A stretch of DNA of 30,513 bases from Gnetum montanum (Eukaryota > Streptophyta > Gnetopsida > Gnetales > Gnetaceae). The notes beneath the pieces were generated by a model. That model searched no databases. It saw nothing but the letters and a program-made list of their open reading frames with translations, and had not been told where the DNA came from. This document shows positions 10,991-22,190 of this stretch, one piece after another; the first letter of the stretch is position 1; every line of letters starts with the position of its first letter. Location of the stretch: NCBI GenBank assembly GCA_015680685.1, contig MNCI01025446.1:1-30513 (forward strand). Reading direction: 5' to 3'. Made by a program: the position numbers and the translations under genes.

Positions 10991-12343
10991 TAGATACCTC
11001 CAAATAGACTTAGTAATTATGAAATGAATTAATCAGGAGTATGTATTTGCTGTTGTGAGTGTCAAAATGGCTGATTTATGTATGAAACTATAATTGGCTA
11101 TCATAAAAGAAATTTAGCTATCTTTGTCAAATACTGTGAGTTGTTGGAGATTCCTATTTTGTCCAATTACTTAGTCTATGTGGTCCATATAGTACATTAC
11201 TTGTAAGAAATAAACTTTTGCAAAAAATTTTGAGCAGCACAATTCTGCCAATCTACTCCTGATTTCCCTAAGAGAGAAAGTTGCATAAGAAAACTAGAAA
11301 TAGAGCGAGATTCAATGGACTTAGAAAGAGAAAGAAAAGAAAGTAGATTTATGTGAAATCTCAAATATTTAAGCAAGATAAAATAACATGAGGAAATACT
11401 TTGTAACAAAGCTATTCCTAATTCAATAACTACAAATTTTTGAAACCTTCTAAGCCCAACAAGAAATGTCATAAAAGATAATCTTATTATACTACCAAAA
11501 ATGCTACGTAAACCACAAAGAACAAGTCTTTATTTTGGGTAGTTAATAGTTGTCAAGAATTGCATTCAAAAGATCATTCAAAGAAATTTGATAATTTTAG
11601 GATTGAAATACCAAGGTAATACACTTTAAAAATAAAGAAGCTATTTCAATCCCATCAAAGTATCAAAGATTTTCCTAGATCCTCTACGCTCAAAATAGGC
11701 AATTTCGTTAAGACATTACTATTAAATTTCTCTTGAGGCTTTTCAACAACATAAGCTCTTCTATGAAAAATCTTAATAGGAGTCTAATATTACACAAAAA
11801 CAGAGCTATAAAAGCAACCTAGAAAAAAATCCCAAGATTAAATGCCAAGCATGATGTTGCCTAAACCATTAGCTAAGTAACTAAAATAAAATAAAAAGAA
11901 ATGAACTTACAAGACTAAAACAAAATAGCCAAATTGATGTCTTTAGCAAGCCATACTTTTATAATCTTCAAAGTTGATTTTTCCAAAAATGTTTTCTTTC
12001 CTTCCTTTCAATTCTACCTTTGAAGCCCCTTTTATAGTGACCTTGAGGTAGTTACAATAATCATGAGAAGTTAAGGGTATTACAAATATCTAATAATATT
12101 AATTTATAACTACCTTATAAGTTATAACTTCTATAGGAAGTTATTAGAAATTTAAGTTATGGTAGCCAAGTGTTTCTTTGATAAGAAATATCTTGGAAGT
12201 TACCATAAGAAGAGATACATGCCATAGTTAGCAAGTATCATGTCAAATGCAAACATTTATGAGGTTAAGTTGTATTTTTATACAACTTTCATAGGAAATA
12301 AAATAATAATTAAAAACAAAGATCTATATCCCTTCTTTTTAAA
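10991..12343. other. Non-coding stretch, possible minus-strand LTR around 12040
   Basis: No coding evidence. On the minus strand, CTATAAAAGGGGC near 12029-12041 is a good TATA box. Some 110 bases downstream CTTGTAAGTT looks like a splice donor, and about 100 bases later TTTTTTTCTAG looks like an acceptor. This is the place where the 3' LTR of the minus-strand gag/protease element at 12344-13562 would be expected. No second copy exists in the window to define LTR ends, so this is suggestive only. Confidence 0.3.
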
Positions 12344-13562
12344 TCATGGCTTTCCATGTACAAGTTTCTTATTTTTATTCGAACTTATATTAGAATAGGA
12401 GTTAACCTTTTCAATAATTATTTTAGAATCCCAAGCATTGTGTCTAAAAGGCACTTCAAAAGTAGTAGCCATTTGATCCAATGCATCAGGAACATAATTT
12501 TCTTCTCTAGAAATATGTTCAATGGATGTGTCATCAAAATTTGGCACAATTTCTAATGTTTTAATGGTTAGGATCTCATTTATATCTTTCTCCTCTCCTA
12601 ATGGTGGTGAGTCACTAAAAAGAAATATTTTTCCATCATGTTGATGATAAGGCAAGGCATCTTCATAAATTTATTCATATTCTCTAAACGTTTCATAGTG
12701 TTGGGTGGAATCTATATGAGAAAAAGATTTATTTATGTAAATTCACTCACATTGTCATTTATAACATGTTCACCAAGTCCAACTTCAATAACTCTAATAT
12801 AAATATTAGTATTTTGATTTTCCAAAGATTTATTTTGCTGATTAAAAGATGTTCCCATTTGTTAATAAAAATATTTTCTTGGTATAACCATATATTCAGA
12901 TTTTCCTTTAATAGGAATTAATAATTCTAAGAAATCTGACCTAAAGAAGCGTCCAAACTTGGCTTCGAAAGTCCTAGATAAAAGCACACCATAAGTGGGT
13001 GACATACCTACTAAAATACCTATATAACATGTAAAAGTAGGGTATTTTTTAAGTTATGCTTTTACTCCCTTTAATGATCCTACCACAGGTACATTAGATC
13101 CATCAAGTTGTATCACTCTTTTTGCTTGTGGTAGAATTTGTGCTCCTAACATTTTACATACTTCTAATGACATGACACTAATGGTTGTGCCAAAATCCAT
13201 TAAGTAATTATGAACATTCTTTCCTAACATGAGCAAAGTTGTTAGGAAGGGAGGTTGGTCTTTCTTGTTTAACAAGTGATTACTTGAATTTTGTATTGCT
13301 AATGCATTAGGACCTTTTGTGAAATGAACTTGCCTTTCAATTGTTGAAGATTTTTGTTTATTGGTTTTAGGTGTATGAACTATCTTTTGAGTCACATCCT
13401 TCATTTCATTAAAATGTAGAAGATCATGCATTGAAATGTTGGCTTTAACTTTTTTCAAATTCTCAACTAGATCATAAGTCTTATGTTTGTCTTTGGATTC
13501 TTGTTGAGGAGGAGCTCTTCTAAGTATAGAAGTAGATTTTGGTTGTTGTGGTATGTATATCT
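12344..13562 (-). pseudogene. Tat-type gypsy gag/protease piece plus archaeal-type RNase H
   Basis: From 13562 downward: the gag-protease linker YDLVENLKKVKANISMHDLL, then a retropepsin-like domain with PPFLTTLLMLGKNVHNYLMD. The catalytic D-S/T-G triad is DFG here, which would disable the enzyme. Downstream are KRVIQLDGSNVPVVGSLKGV and, after a stop near 13052, PTYGVLLSRTFEAKFG, a block typical of Tat/Ogre elements. A gap follows where the reverse transcriptase should be. Then at 12655-12344 comes IEHISREENYVPDALDQMAT, the end of the extra archaeal-type RNase H that marks the Tat branch. Coding order and orientation are normal; the missing reverse transcriptase indicates an internal deletion. 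Confidence 0.75.
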
Positions 13563-13723
13563 TTTCTTTTCAAGTTTTGATGATGATAATCATATTCATG
13601 TATTTTTATTTTCCATTGGTGAATTTAGTGATTAATGTTTTAAAGTCTCTTAAATCAATGAAGAAGCTATGTTAGAGGATGTCATATTTTTCAAATAATA
13701 TCTTTCCTAAAATAGCAACTAGA

Positions 13724-14155
13724 GAGGCTTTATTTGATGACTTACAAAAAATTAGACCTGTTAGACCTAAGATTAAAACTTGGATGAAAAAAGAAATTGA
13801 TAAACTCTTAGAATCTAAAATTACTTATCTAGTGAAATAATCAAGTTGGACATTAAATTTAGTGCATGTTAAAAAATGATTATGTATTGATTTTTGTAAC
13901 CTTAATCATCAAAAAATTGTTAAAAGATGATTTGACAAGAAATATACAAGCAAAGTCTTTAAAATAGGAGATCTAATCCTAAAAAGAGATAGAGCATTTG
14001 GTCAAACAGGTTTTCAAAGTAAGTTTTCTCCTATGTGGTTAGGCCCATACCAATTTACAGATGTCTTAAACCCCAATGTGTACAAAATTACTAATTTGTA
14101 AGGATAGAAATTAAATAGAAATTTTAATGCATTTTATCTAAAGCATTTTTACTCA
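13724..14155 (+). pseudogene. pol: Gypsy reverse transcriptase start fused to integrase C-terminus
   Basis: A single frame with several stops shows two unrelated parts of pol joined. At 13724-13920 is the N-terminal reverse transcriptase (RPVRPKIKTWMKKEIDKLLE; then SSWTLNLVHV and LCIDFCNLNH, equivalent to the W..N.V.V / R.C.D.R.LN motifs). At about 13931-14150 is the integrase C-terminal GPY domain (FKIGDLILKRDRAF, MWLGPYQF, KITNL, NAFYLKHFY). Some 700 residues (rest of reverse transcriptase, RNase H, integrase core) are missing, and the frame continues across the joint. It is on the opposite strand to the gag/protease piece that ends only about 160 bases away. Confidence 0.8.
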
Positions 14156-14159
14156 TGTG

Positions 14160-16290
14160 CCCCACATGGACACCTAGTAGAATCCTAGTTCCATGCTTTC
14201 TTCACTTTCATCATGCATTTCATTTGTATATAGTTGCATTTGCATATTTTCTTTTCATTTCCATCATCTCTTTCTTAGCATATTGGTTTTGGTTTGATCT
14301 ATTTATGCTTTTCAACATGATTTTAATAATCATTATGATCATTTGGGTTACTAGGCATTGGATCATCATAACACCATTTGAAAATAATGCAAGCATAATG
14401 CTTTATATGCTATATCGCATTACTATAAAATCTCCTTTATATGATATATTTCAATAATGCTATGATTCTTCCCAATCTTTTTCAAGGTAAAGGTTTTATT
14501 AGTTATGTTGGATTATGGAGGATGAGATTTATGTTAACCTATCATGTTATCATCATGGTCATGTGAATTTAGGACATGTGAAGTTGAAGAGTGGTTAGCC
14601 ACAATCATTAGGTGACCTTAGGAAAATTCCATTTTCCCTCTCATAGACCCCACCCCTCAAGTGTGATGATCTATGATTATTTTGTGAGCAATAGGATGAA
14701 GTGTTTTCCTCTCCACTTGAGAACCCTTAGCCACCCAAGAGACCTGCTATGATGCCATCTAGATTGTAATTAAAGAGCACATGCATGAGGGTTGAAGTGC
14801 ATCATGGGCAAAGTTCCAAAATGATCATCTTTTTTTGGCAGTGTAGCTAATTGGCCAGACTCGTGTTGGAATTTCTACCTTAAGAATGAAGTACACCATG
14901 AGAAAAGTTTTCTTAAAAAAAAAAGACAAAAGAAAAAGAATAAGGACCATGTTCATTGGTAGTGTAATAAGTTCTTGAGTGTGATGGGGTCTAGCAGTAA
15001 TCCTCACCTAGCCTTCATTTCCCCCCTCAAACCTATTTTTCCAAAATTCAAAAAGAGAAAAGCAAATATTCCCTTCCCTTTTTGTAGCTTTCCTCATTTT
15101 TTGTTATTCCTTACTAAATAAAATAAATAAACGAATAAACAAAAACACTAAGGAAAAATCCAAAAGTTGTGGTTGGCCATGATCGAAGATAAGCATGCCC
15201 TCTTCATTAAGTTGGCATACATTTGGTACTCAATGTTGTCCTCTATACTAATGACTTTTAATTTTGGGATGATTGGGAATGAGATCTTAATTTATTTATA
15301 TATATATATATATATATAGTTAAGATCATGATTCAACAGTTATATATTTTGATTAAACAAGGTGGTGTGACAAGGGTGGCCTATGCTTAGTACTCTCTTA
15401 ATTATATGGTTATTTTAATCATGCTTAGGTAGGTATAGTTACTTTCAAATTTTAGTTTGCCTATGTTTTATGATCTTTTTGATCATCTATCATTTGCTTT
15501 CCATCTTGAAAATTTCCATGGTTCAGTTATCCTTGCACTTGCATGCAATTTCTAGTTTGGGGGCTAAGTATTGATTTCAACGTCACCCATGTTAGGCACT
15601 GGGCCATTCATTAATTAGTTTAATCACATCAGGTCTAGTATAATAGATTTATAGAAAGATGAGTTCGTGTTCTTAATTCCTTATATAGATAATATATTTT
15701 TTTAGCCAATAAAATATAAAAGAATGTTATATCAACTTTGTTTACAAAGGTTATGTGGAATCACAATCTAAGATTTCCAATGAAAAATAGATTGCTGCTA
15801 TGTTGAAAAGTCTTCTAAAACAATGTACTAAAGACTCATATGGAAATTACATCATTATTTGGGGACATCAAAGCATCAACTTTCAAAAATTAGCAAATCA
15901 CCGATCACACAAGAACACATGGAAGGAATAAAACATATATATAAAGAAAATTTGGAAATAGTGAAAGCAATGGTATTACAACTGTGGAATGCATGCAAGG
16001 GCAACTTAGCAACTACATTTGCATGATTTTTTTCTTCTAGGGATATGCTCCATCAACATTCCAGGGTTGATTAGTTGCAAGTGTGGATGGAATTGTGTTG
16101 AATTGTTCATGCTCTCGTTGCTATGAAAGTCTCAAACAAGAGGCATAGGTTTTGTTGCTAGGTAGCCATGTGGTGGTAGTTGAAGAATCCAATTTCTTGA
16201 TCTATAATGGTGTTATGTTTTCTAGTTTTATTTTTGTAGAAATAACAACAATGCACGTTGAGGATTTATGGTAGTAATGGAGCTGCAACT
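14160..16290. other. Non-coding DNA downstream of the plus-strand pol remnant
   Basis: No recognisable protein. It should hold the 3' non-coding region of the plus-strand gypsy remnant. A polypurine-tract-like GTTTGGGGG sits at 15555-15563, but no matching LTR start follows that I can prove. A (TA)n microsatellite lies at 15297-15318. There is an A-rich run near 14917-14940. Confidence 0.4.
15297..15318. repeat. (TA)n microsatellite
   Basis: Eleven uninterrupted TA dinucleotides. Confidence 0.95.
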
Positions 16291-16737
16291 TGGACATTGG
16301 TGCTACAACATGGATGTGTTGCTCCATCAACCATGTTCTTTGACTGTCCAACTGTAGTTGTTTCCTACACGTTACCTTGATGGAGATTGTTGTTTTTCTA
16401 TAGTGGACATGAAGTGGGTAATGAGGTGTGGTTCCCAGTCATTTCCTACATTGATGGAGGGTCGTTTCGCGCTGGAGTCACGTTTCCTTGTCACAACTAT
16501 TTTCTACAAATTTCTATAGCCATTACCTACACATGGGTGGTGGGAGCTACATGTTTCTTTGCCACATGGTTAGTGGTGTCTACTATTATTTCTACGCATG
16601 ATCAGTGGATGTTACAATGGACATTATGCATAGGTGGTGGGGTGGTGGTAGTGCATATTACAATGGACATTATGCGTGGGTAGTAAATGCCATGGCCATT
16701 ACGCACGAGTGTTGGCTCCTCATTTGCCAAACCGATC

Positions 16738-16750
16738 CTTATAAATTTCC
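16738..16750 (+). promoter_or_regulatory. TATA box of array unit 1
   Basis: CTTATAAATTTCC, about 150 bases before the left arm. It is at the same place in all three units (also 18543 and 20356), where the consensus CTTATAAATTCC is kept although surrounding bases differ. A transcript starting about 30 bases on would read through both arms. Confidence 0.5.
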
Positions 16751-16887
16751 TAGCTAGAAGCAATAGAGGGACATGAGACAGGAAGCAAAAAGCCAATTGC
16801 AGTGGAGAGGAAGTAGAAACCTAGCTATGGTGGTGGGGTTTTCTCCAAGTGGAGTCATGGTGGAAAATCCTAGGGTTCTCTCTTACT

Positions 16888-18044
16888 TTTGTTGCCTATT
16901 CAGTGGATCTCCAAAAGGTTGTTTGGGGCAGAGCAATGGGTAGATTTAACGAATGAAGGTTGCTAGCTCATTAGAAGACATGTGTTTCTTACAAACACTA
17001 GTAGGCAAGATGCACTAGAAGTCATTCCATTTGTGCTTGTTTTAAGCTAGGTCATCATTTCATTCTATCATTTTATATTTCCACAACTACATTGTTGTCT
17101 CTATGCTTTGGATTAAACATAGAACCCATTTTACTTTAGAACTTAGATTAATCCTATCCAAGTTTTCAGCTATTTCCTGCTTTAATTTCACATTTTATTA
17201 ATACACAAGTTTTATTGTTGAAAATTCAAAAAGCAAATGGTTGTCATTCTATCAAAATTATCTTAAACTACCTTTTATATTTTCTTGTTAAAATCGTTTA
17301 ACTTACCAGCATCTTTATATGTCATGAAATGTCATGTTTCCCTACCAGTTGAGACTATTTGTGGGTTCCTATACCTATATGGGAGGAGCCCTAGGAAATA
17401 GTCTTCCTAAATGAGTTCTTTTGAGTGTTGATGTATCCAAAATTTACACATCAACACCTTTTTGGCGCTATAAGGAAGGCACATCAAAAAAGTGTTGATG
17501 CATAAATTTTGAACATGTCAACAGCTAAAAGAACTAGTTTAGAGAGATTATTGCCTAGGACACCTCCCATATGGGTACAAAAACCTAGGAATAGTCTTAA
17601 CTAGTTGGGCAACATGGTGTTTCGTGATGCTAGTAAATTAAAAACTTTTAACAAGGAAATATAAAGGGTAGTTCAAGATAACTTTGATAGAAAGAAAACT
17701 GTTTACTTTTAGATTTTCAACAATAAAATTTGTGTATCAATAAAATGTGAAAATAAAGCAGAAAATAGTTGACAACTTGGATAGGATTAATCTAGGTTTG
17801 AAGTAAAATGGATTCTATGTTTAGTCCATAGCATAGAAACCTTAGTTCAATAAAAAAAGATAATAGAATGAAGCAATGAATTAGCTCAAAAATGAGCAGA
17901 AATGGAATAAATTCTAGTGCAGCCTTGTCTACTAGTGCTTGCAAGAAGCACATCTCTTCTAATGAGCTTGCAACCTCTAACCATTGAATCTACTTACTGC
18001 TCTACCCAAACTACCTCTGAGAGAGCCACTAAACAAGAAACAAA
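16888..18044. repeat. Inverted-repeat pair of unit 1 (two ~0.57 kb arms)
   Basis: The left arm 16888-about 17465 and right arm about 17466-18044 are reverse complements along their whole length; by eye roughly 85% of positions pair. Matching landmarks are GATTAATCCTATCCAAGTT on the left and its complement on the right, and TTTTATTGTTGAAAAT with ATTTTCAACAATAAAA. The centre is a nested palindrome: TGTTGATG...CATCAACA, then a spacer containing TGGCGCTATAAGGAAGG, then TGTTGATG...TGTCAACA. Together they would fold into one long hairpin with almost no loop. Confidence 0.9.
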
Positions 18045-18542
18045 ATGTTAGCTACAATGGTGGGGTTTTCTCCAAGTGAACATTGGTGTTGCAATGTGGG
18101 TGTGTTACTCCATCAACCATGTTATTTGACTGTGTAACTGTAGCTGTTTCCTACAAGTTACCTTCATGGAGATTGTTGTTTTCTGCATGTGATAGGCTCA
18201 TGTAGCCATTATGTATGCCTACATTGCAATAATTGTTGTTTGTTGTGCATGGGCAATGATGGACACTATCATTTTCATTCTACTACTACCTGTTACACAT
18301 TGGTTGGTGGAAGAACTAGACATTATGTGGGTAAAGAGGCATGGTTCCAAGTAATTTCTTGCATTGATGGGGGGACATTTGGCATTGGAGTAATGTTTCC
18401 TTATTGTAGCCATTTTCTACACGTGATCAATGGATGTTATAGTGGACATTATGTGAAGGTGGTAGCAATGGACGTTACATGTGGGTTATAATTACCATGG
18501 TCGTTAAGCACAAGTGATGGCTCTTCATGTGCTAAACTAGTC

Positions 18543-18554
18543 CTTATAAATTCC
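18543..18554 (+). promoter_or_regulatory. TATA box of array unit 2
   Basis: CTTATAAATTCC, 1805 bases after its counterpart in unit 1. Confidence 0.5.
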
Positions 18555-18689
18555 TTGGCAAGGAAAGAGGACAGACGGTGACAAGAAGCAGAAAGCTAGC
18601 TATAGTGGGGAGGAAGTAGAAAGCTAGCAGCAGTGATGGGGTTTTCTCCTCATGGAGTCATAGTTGAAAATCCTAGGATTCTCTCTTAC

Positions 18690-19857
18690 TTTTGTTACCT
18701 ATTTGGTGGCTCTCCTAGAGGTAGTTTGGGGTAGAGTAGTAGGTAGATTCAATGGTTGGAGGTTGCAAGCTCATTAGAATAGGTGTGCTTCTTGCAAGCA
18801 CTAGTACTCAAGGCAGCACTAGAAGTCATTCCATCTATGCTCATTTTGAGCTAAGTCATCATTTCATTCTATCATTTTATATTTTTGCAACTAAACTATG
18901 GTCTTTGTACTGTGGATTAAACATAGAACCTGTTTTACTTCAGAACTCAGATTAACCCTATCCAAGTTGTCAGCTATTTCCTGCTTTAATTTCACGTTTT
19001 ATTGATACACAAGTTTTATTGTTGAAAATTCAAAAATCAAAGGGTTGTCTTTCTATCAAAATTATCTTGAATTACCTTTTATATTTTTATTAACATCGTT
19101 TAACTTACCAGTATCTTTATACATCACAAAACATTATGTTGCCCTACCAACTGAGACTATTCTTGGGTTTCCATACCCATACAAGAGGCACCCTAGGCAA
19201 TAGTCTCCCTAAACGAGTTCTTTCGAGTGTTGATGTATCCAAAATTTATGCTTTAATACCTTTTTGGTGCTAGAAGGAGGGCACATCGAAAAGGTGTTCA
19301 TGCATAAATTTTAGACACATTAACACCTGAAAGAACTTGTTTAGAGAGACTATTTTGTAGGGCACCTCCCGTACGGGTATAGAAACCAAAAAATAGTCTC
19401 AGCTAGTTGGGCAACATGGTGTTTCATGACATATAAAGATGCTGGTAAATTAAACAATTTTAACAAGGAATATAAAGGGTAGTTCAAGATAACTTTGATA
19501 GAAAGATAATCGTTTACTTTTAAATTTTTAACAATAAAACTTATGTATCAATAAAAGGTGAAATTAAAGCAAAAAATATATAACAACTTGGACAAGATTA
19601 ATCTAGGTTTAGAAGTAAAACAGGTTCCATGTTTAATTAATAGCATAGAGACCTCAATTCAATAAAAAAGATAACAGAATGAAATGATGACTTCGCTTAA
19701 AAATGAGCACAAATGGAACAACTTCTAGTGCAGCCTTGTCTACCAGTGCTTGCAAGAAGCACATCTCTTCTAACGACCCTACAACCTTTGACCATTGAAT
19801 ATACCTATTTCTCTACCCCAAACTACCTCTGAGAGAGCCACAAAATAGGAAACAAAA
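18690..19857. repeat. Inverted-repeat pair of unit 2
   Basis: Left arm 18690-about 19273, right arm about 19274-19857, paired as in unit 1. The small changes differ from those in unit 1, so the palindrome existed before, or at the time of, the tandem amplification. Confidence 0.9.
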
Positions 19858-20355
19858 AGTTAGCTATGGTGGTGGGGTTTTCTCTAAGTGGATGTTGGCA
19901 TTATAATGTGGGTGTGCTACTCCATCAACCCCATTCTTTCATGATGCAACTATAGTTGTTTCCCACACGTTACCTTGATGGAGATTGTCATTTTTTGCAT
20001 GTGATAGGCTCATGTAGCCATTATGTGTGCCCACGTTGTAGTAACAGTCATTTGCTATGCGTGGGCAATGATGAACATTATCGTTTTCATTCTTCTACCA
20101 CCCATTACACATTGGATGGTGGCAGATCTAGACATCATGTGGGTAATGAGACATGGTTCCCTTGTAGTTTCTTGCATTGATAAGGGGCCATTTGGTGCTG
20201 GAGTAATGTTTCCTAGTTACAACCATTTTCTACACATGATCGATGGATGTTACAGTGGATATTATGCAAGGATGGTGGTAGTGGACGTTACACGTGGGTT
20301 GTAATTACCATGGTTTTTATGCATAGGTGGTGGCTCCTCATGTGCTAAACTAGTT

Positions 20356-20367
20356 CTTATAAATTCC
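20356..20367 (+). promoter_or_regulatory. TATA box of array unit 3
   Basis: CTTATAAATTCC, 1813 bases after that of unit 2. Confidence 0.5.
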
Positions 20368-20395
20368 TTGGCAAGAAAAGAGGATATATAGTGAT

Positions 20396-20477
20396 AGGAA
20401 GCAAAAAGCTAGCTATAGTGATAGGAAGTAGAAAGCTAGCTACGGTGGACAGGAAGTAGAAAGCTAGCTATGGTGGT
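20396..20477. repeat. Minisatellite, three 27-28 base copies
   Basis: Copies start at 20396, 20423 and 20451 and share AGGAAG(C/T)A(A/G)AAAGCTAGCTA. Units 1 and 2 have two copies at the same place, so the number varies within the array. Confidence 0.8.
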
Positions 20478-21088
20478 TAGGTTTTCTCCAAGTGGGGTCA
20501 TAGTTGAAAATCCTAGGGTTCTCTCTTACTTTTTTTGCCTATTCGGTGGCTCTCCCAAGGATAGTTTGGGGTAGAGCAATAGATAGATTCAACGATCAGC
20601 AGTTGCAAGATCATTAGAATAGGTGTGCTTCTTGCAAGAACTAGTACATAAGGTAGCACTAGAAGTCATGTGTGCTCGTTTTAAGCTAAGTCATCATTTC
20701 ATTTTGTCATTTTATATTTTTGCAACTAAATTATGTCTCTATGCTATGGATTAAACATAGAACCCATTTTACTTCAAAACTCAAATTAATCCTATCCAAG
20801 CTATCAACTATTTCCTACTTTAATGTCATGTTTTATTGATATACAAGTTTTATTGTTGAAAATTTAAAAAGCAAATGGTTGTCTTTTTATCAAAACTATT
20901 TTAAACTTCCTTTTATATTTTCTTAAAATCATTTAACTTTCCAGCATCTTTATACGTCACGAAATGTGACATTACCCTACCAACTAAGACTATTTTCGGG
21001 TTCCCCTACCTATATAGGAGGCACCCTAGACAATAGTCTTCCTAAATAAGATTTTTGGGTGTTGATGTATCCAAAATTTACACATCAA

Positions 21089-21486
21089 TAGATATATAAT
21101 GAATGCAAGAGTGTATATTTATATGCAAATTATTAAAGTTGATTGGGATAATTTATTTGAATTTAATAATTACAATTTTATTATTAATTATTATTTTTAT
21201 TATACATTGAAAATAATGATGGGTAGATAAGTCCAATTTATAATATATGTTGTTAGTTTGCTATCAAGGTTTGTAATTGATTTTAATCTATAGAAGAGCT
21301 TACTAGATGAATATTGATAAGGTTTAAACTCATGACCTCATAACTATAAAAATTGAAGAATGTTTCTTGTAAGAAAACTAATGGAGGATTGTACTAAGGT
21401 TTCCTAGTGATGATAAAATAGAACATTTTCATAATAATGGCAATACATTGTTTTATTTTGATTTGTATTTTTTTTTGGATGACACA
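21089..21486. other. AT-rich spacer between array and LINE remnant
   Basis: Very AT-rich, with no coding or repeat evidence. Confidence 0.5.
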
Positions 21487-22190
21487 ATGCAGGGCATAAA
21501 AAAATTAGCATCAAGAAAAGCTATTGATGTAAATAAACTATATGGAAAAATGCTTAAATGGAAAGGTCATTCATATAGAACACCATTTGAAAGAAGTTAA
21601 ATTTGGTTGTGTAAGTGGGATTAGAAAAGGAATGGTGTATCAATTAAGTAGTTATGCTCTTTTAAAAAAAAGAAACAAAAAAAATTTGAATAATCATAAA
21701 ATCATTGTAATCTGCTATACTTTTTCCAAGCTTCTAGGTACTATTCTAGAATCTATGCTTGGAAGATGAGTTGAAGGAAATAAAAAACATGCAATTTCTC
21801 AGACAAGATTTAGATGGCAACATTCTACTATAAATCATTTCATCACTTTCAAATATGTTATTGTTAGAGAAAGAGCTTTACATAAGAAAACTTTTATTTA
21901 TTTCATATCTTTTTCTAAGGCCTATGGTTTTATCATTTGAAGGAAGTTATGGAGGCACTTGGAAAATTTAAAAGTTCCTAGTTATTTACTATCAAAAAAA
22001 TTTACAAAAAATGTATGCATTTAGTTTGCAAATAGATACGAAAAATTTTTCTTTAATAGTTTTGTTGGTGTTAAACAAGGATATCCTCTTTCTCCTACTT
22101 TAGTTAGACTTTTTGTTAATGAACTTAAAGAATTGATGCCTAAAATTCCAACTCAATTTGTAGTTATAATTAGAAGCAATCACTCCTTTT
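21487..22190 (+). pseudogene. LINE (non-LTR retrotransposon) reverse transcriptase remnant
   Basis: Reverse transcriptase copies LINE RNA into DNA at the target site. The first block (21487 on) reads GIKKLASRKAIDVNKLYGKM, like the KKLAS.KA.D...AE.LKW region before the domain. After one frame change, a single frame from 21542 to about 22190 gives NNHKIIVICYTFSKLLGTIL, then QTRFRWQHSTINHFITFKYV (the Q.GFR..HST.DHI motif), FISFSKAYG (usually F.DF.KAFD, so a catalytic Asp position is Ser/Tyr here), and GVKQGYPLSPTLVRLFVNEL. Three in-frame stops (21767, 21938, 22025). The motif style is that of LINEs with Q.GFR..ST.DHI rather than the common plant L1, but I cannot fix the clade. The FADD block, endonuclease and tail are absent. 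Confidence 0.8.

Larger units (their letters stand above)
16291..18060. repeat. Array unit 1
   Basis: The homology to units 2 and 3 starts at about 16291 (TGGACATTGG). A spacer follows (16291-16887) with degenerate copies of a GGA(C/T)(A/G)TTA(C/T)..TGG phrase, the TATA box and two copies of an AGGAAG..GCTA minisatellite. Then come the inverted-repeat pair and a short tail (GGTGGGGTTTTCTCCAAGTG) that repeats, in direct orientation, a phrase from just before the left arm. Confidence 0.85.
18061..19870. repeat. Array unit 2
   Basis: Same organisation as unit 1. The spacer carries two copies of the AGGAAG..GCTAGC minisatellite. The central primer-site-like phrase reads TGGTGCTAGAAGGAGGGCAC, differing from unit 1 at a few bases. 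Confidence 0.85.
16291..21088. repeat. Tandem array of three ~1.8 kb units carrying long inverted repeats
   Basis: Three direct copies of one unit are offset by 1786-1832 bases at every landmark checked: CTCCATCAACC (16322, 18108, 19920), TATA box (16738, 18543, 20356) and GTGTTGATGTATCC (17425, 19227, 21059). By eye the copies look roughly 85% alike, so they are old. Units 1 and 2 contain a spacer of about 0.6 kb followed by two arms of about 0.57 kb in opposite orientation. Unit 3 stops at the palindrome centre. The array contains short frames of up to 100 codons in several phases that do not agree between units, so I do not consider it coding. Confidence 0.9.
19871..21088. repeat. Array unit 3, right arm missing
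   Basis: Spacer and left arm are present (arm from about 20530). Similarity ends at ACACATCAA, the point where the palindrome would turn. If the left half is an LTR, this is its natural U5 end with the final bases changed from CA to TA. Confidence 0.85.

Noticed and set aside
18189-18491. 100-codon frame in array unit 2 and similar frames in units 1 and 3
   Set aside because: The frames start and stop differently in each unit and cover degenerate short repeats; no protein is conserved between units.
16291-21088. MITE or DNA-transposon terminal inverted repeats
   Set aside because: The arms meet at the centre with no room for a transposase, no target duplication was seen, and the centre looks LTR-like.
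16291-21088. CRISPR-like array
   Set aside because: Units are 1.8 kb and diverged, with no short direct repeats of constant spacing and no cas genes; the DNA is eukaryotic.
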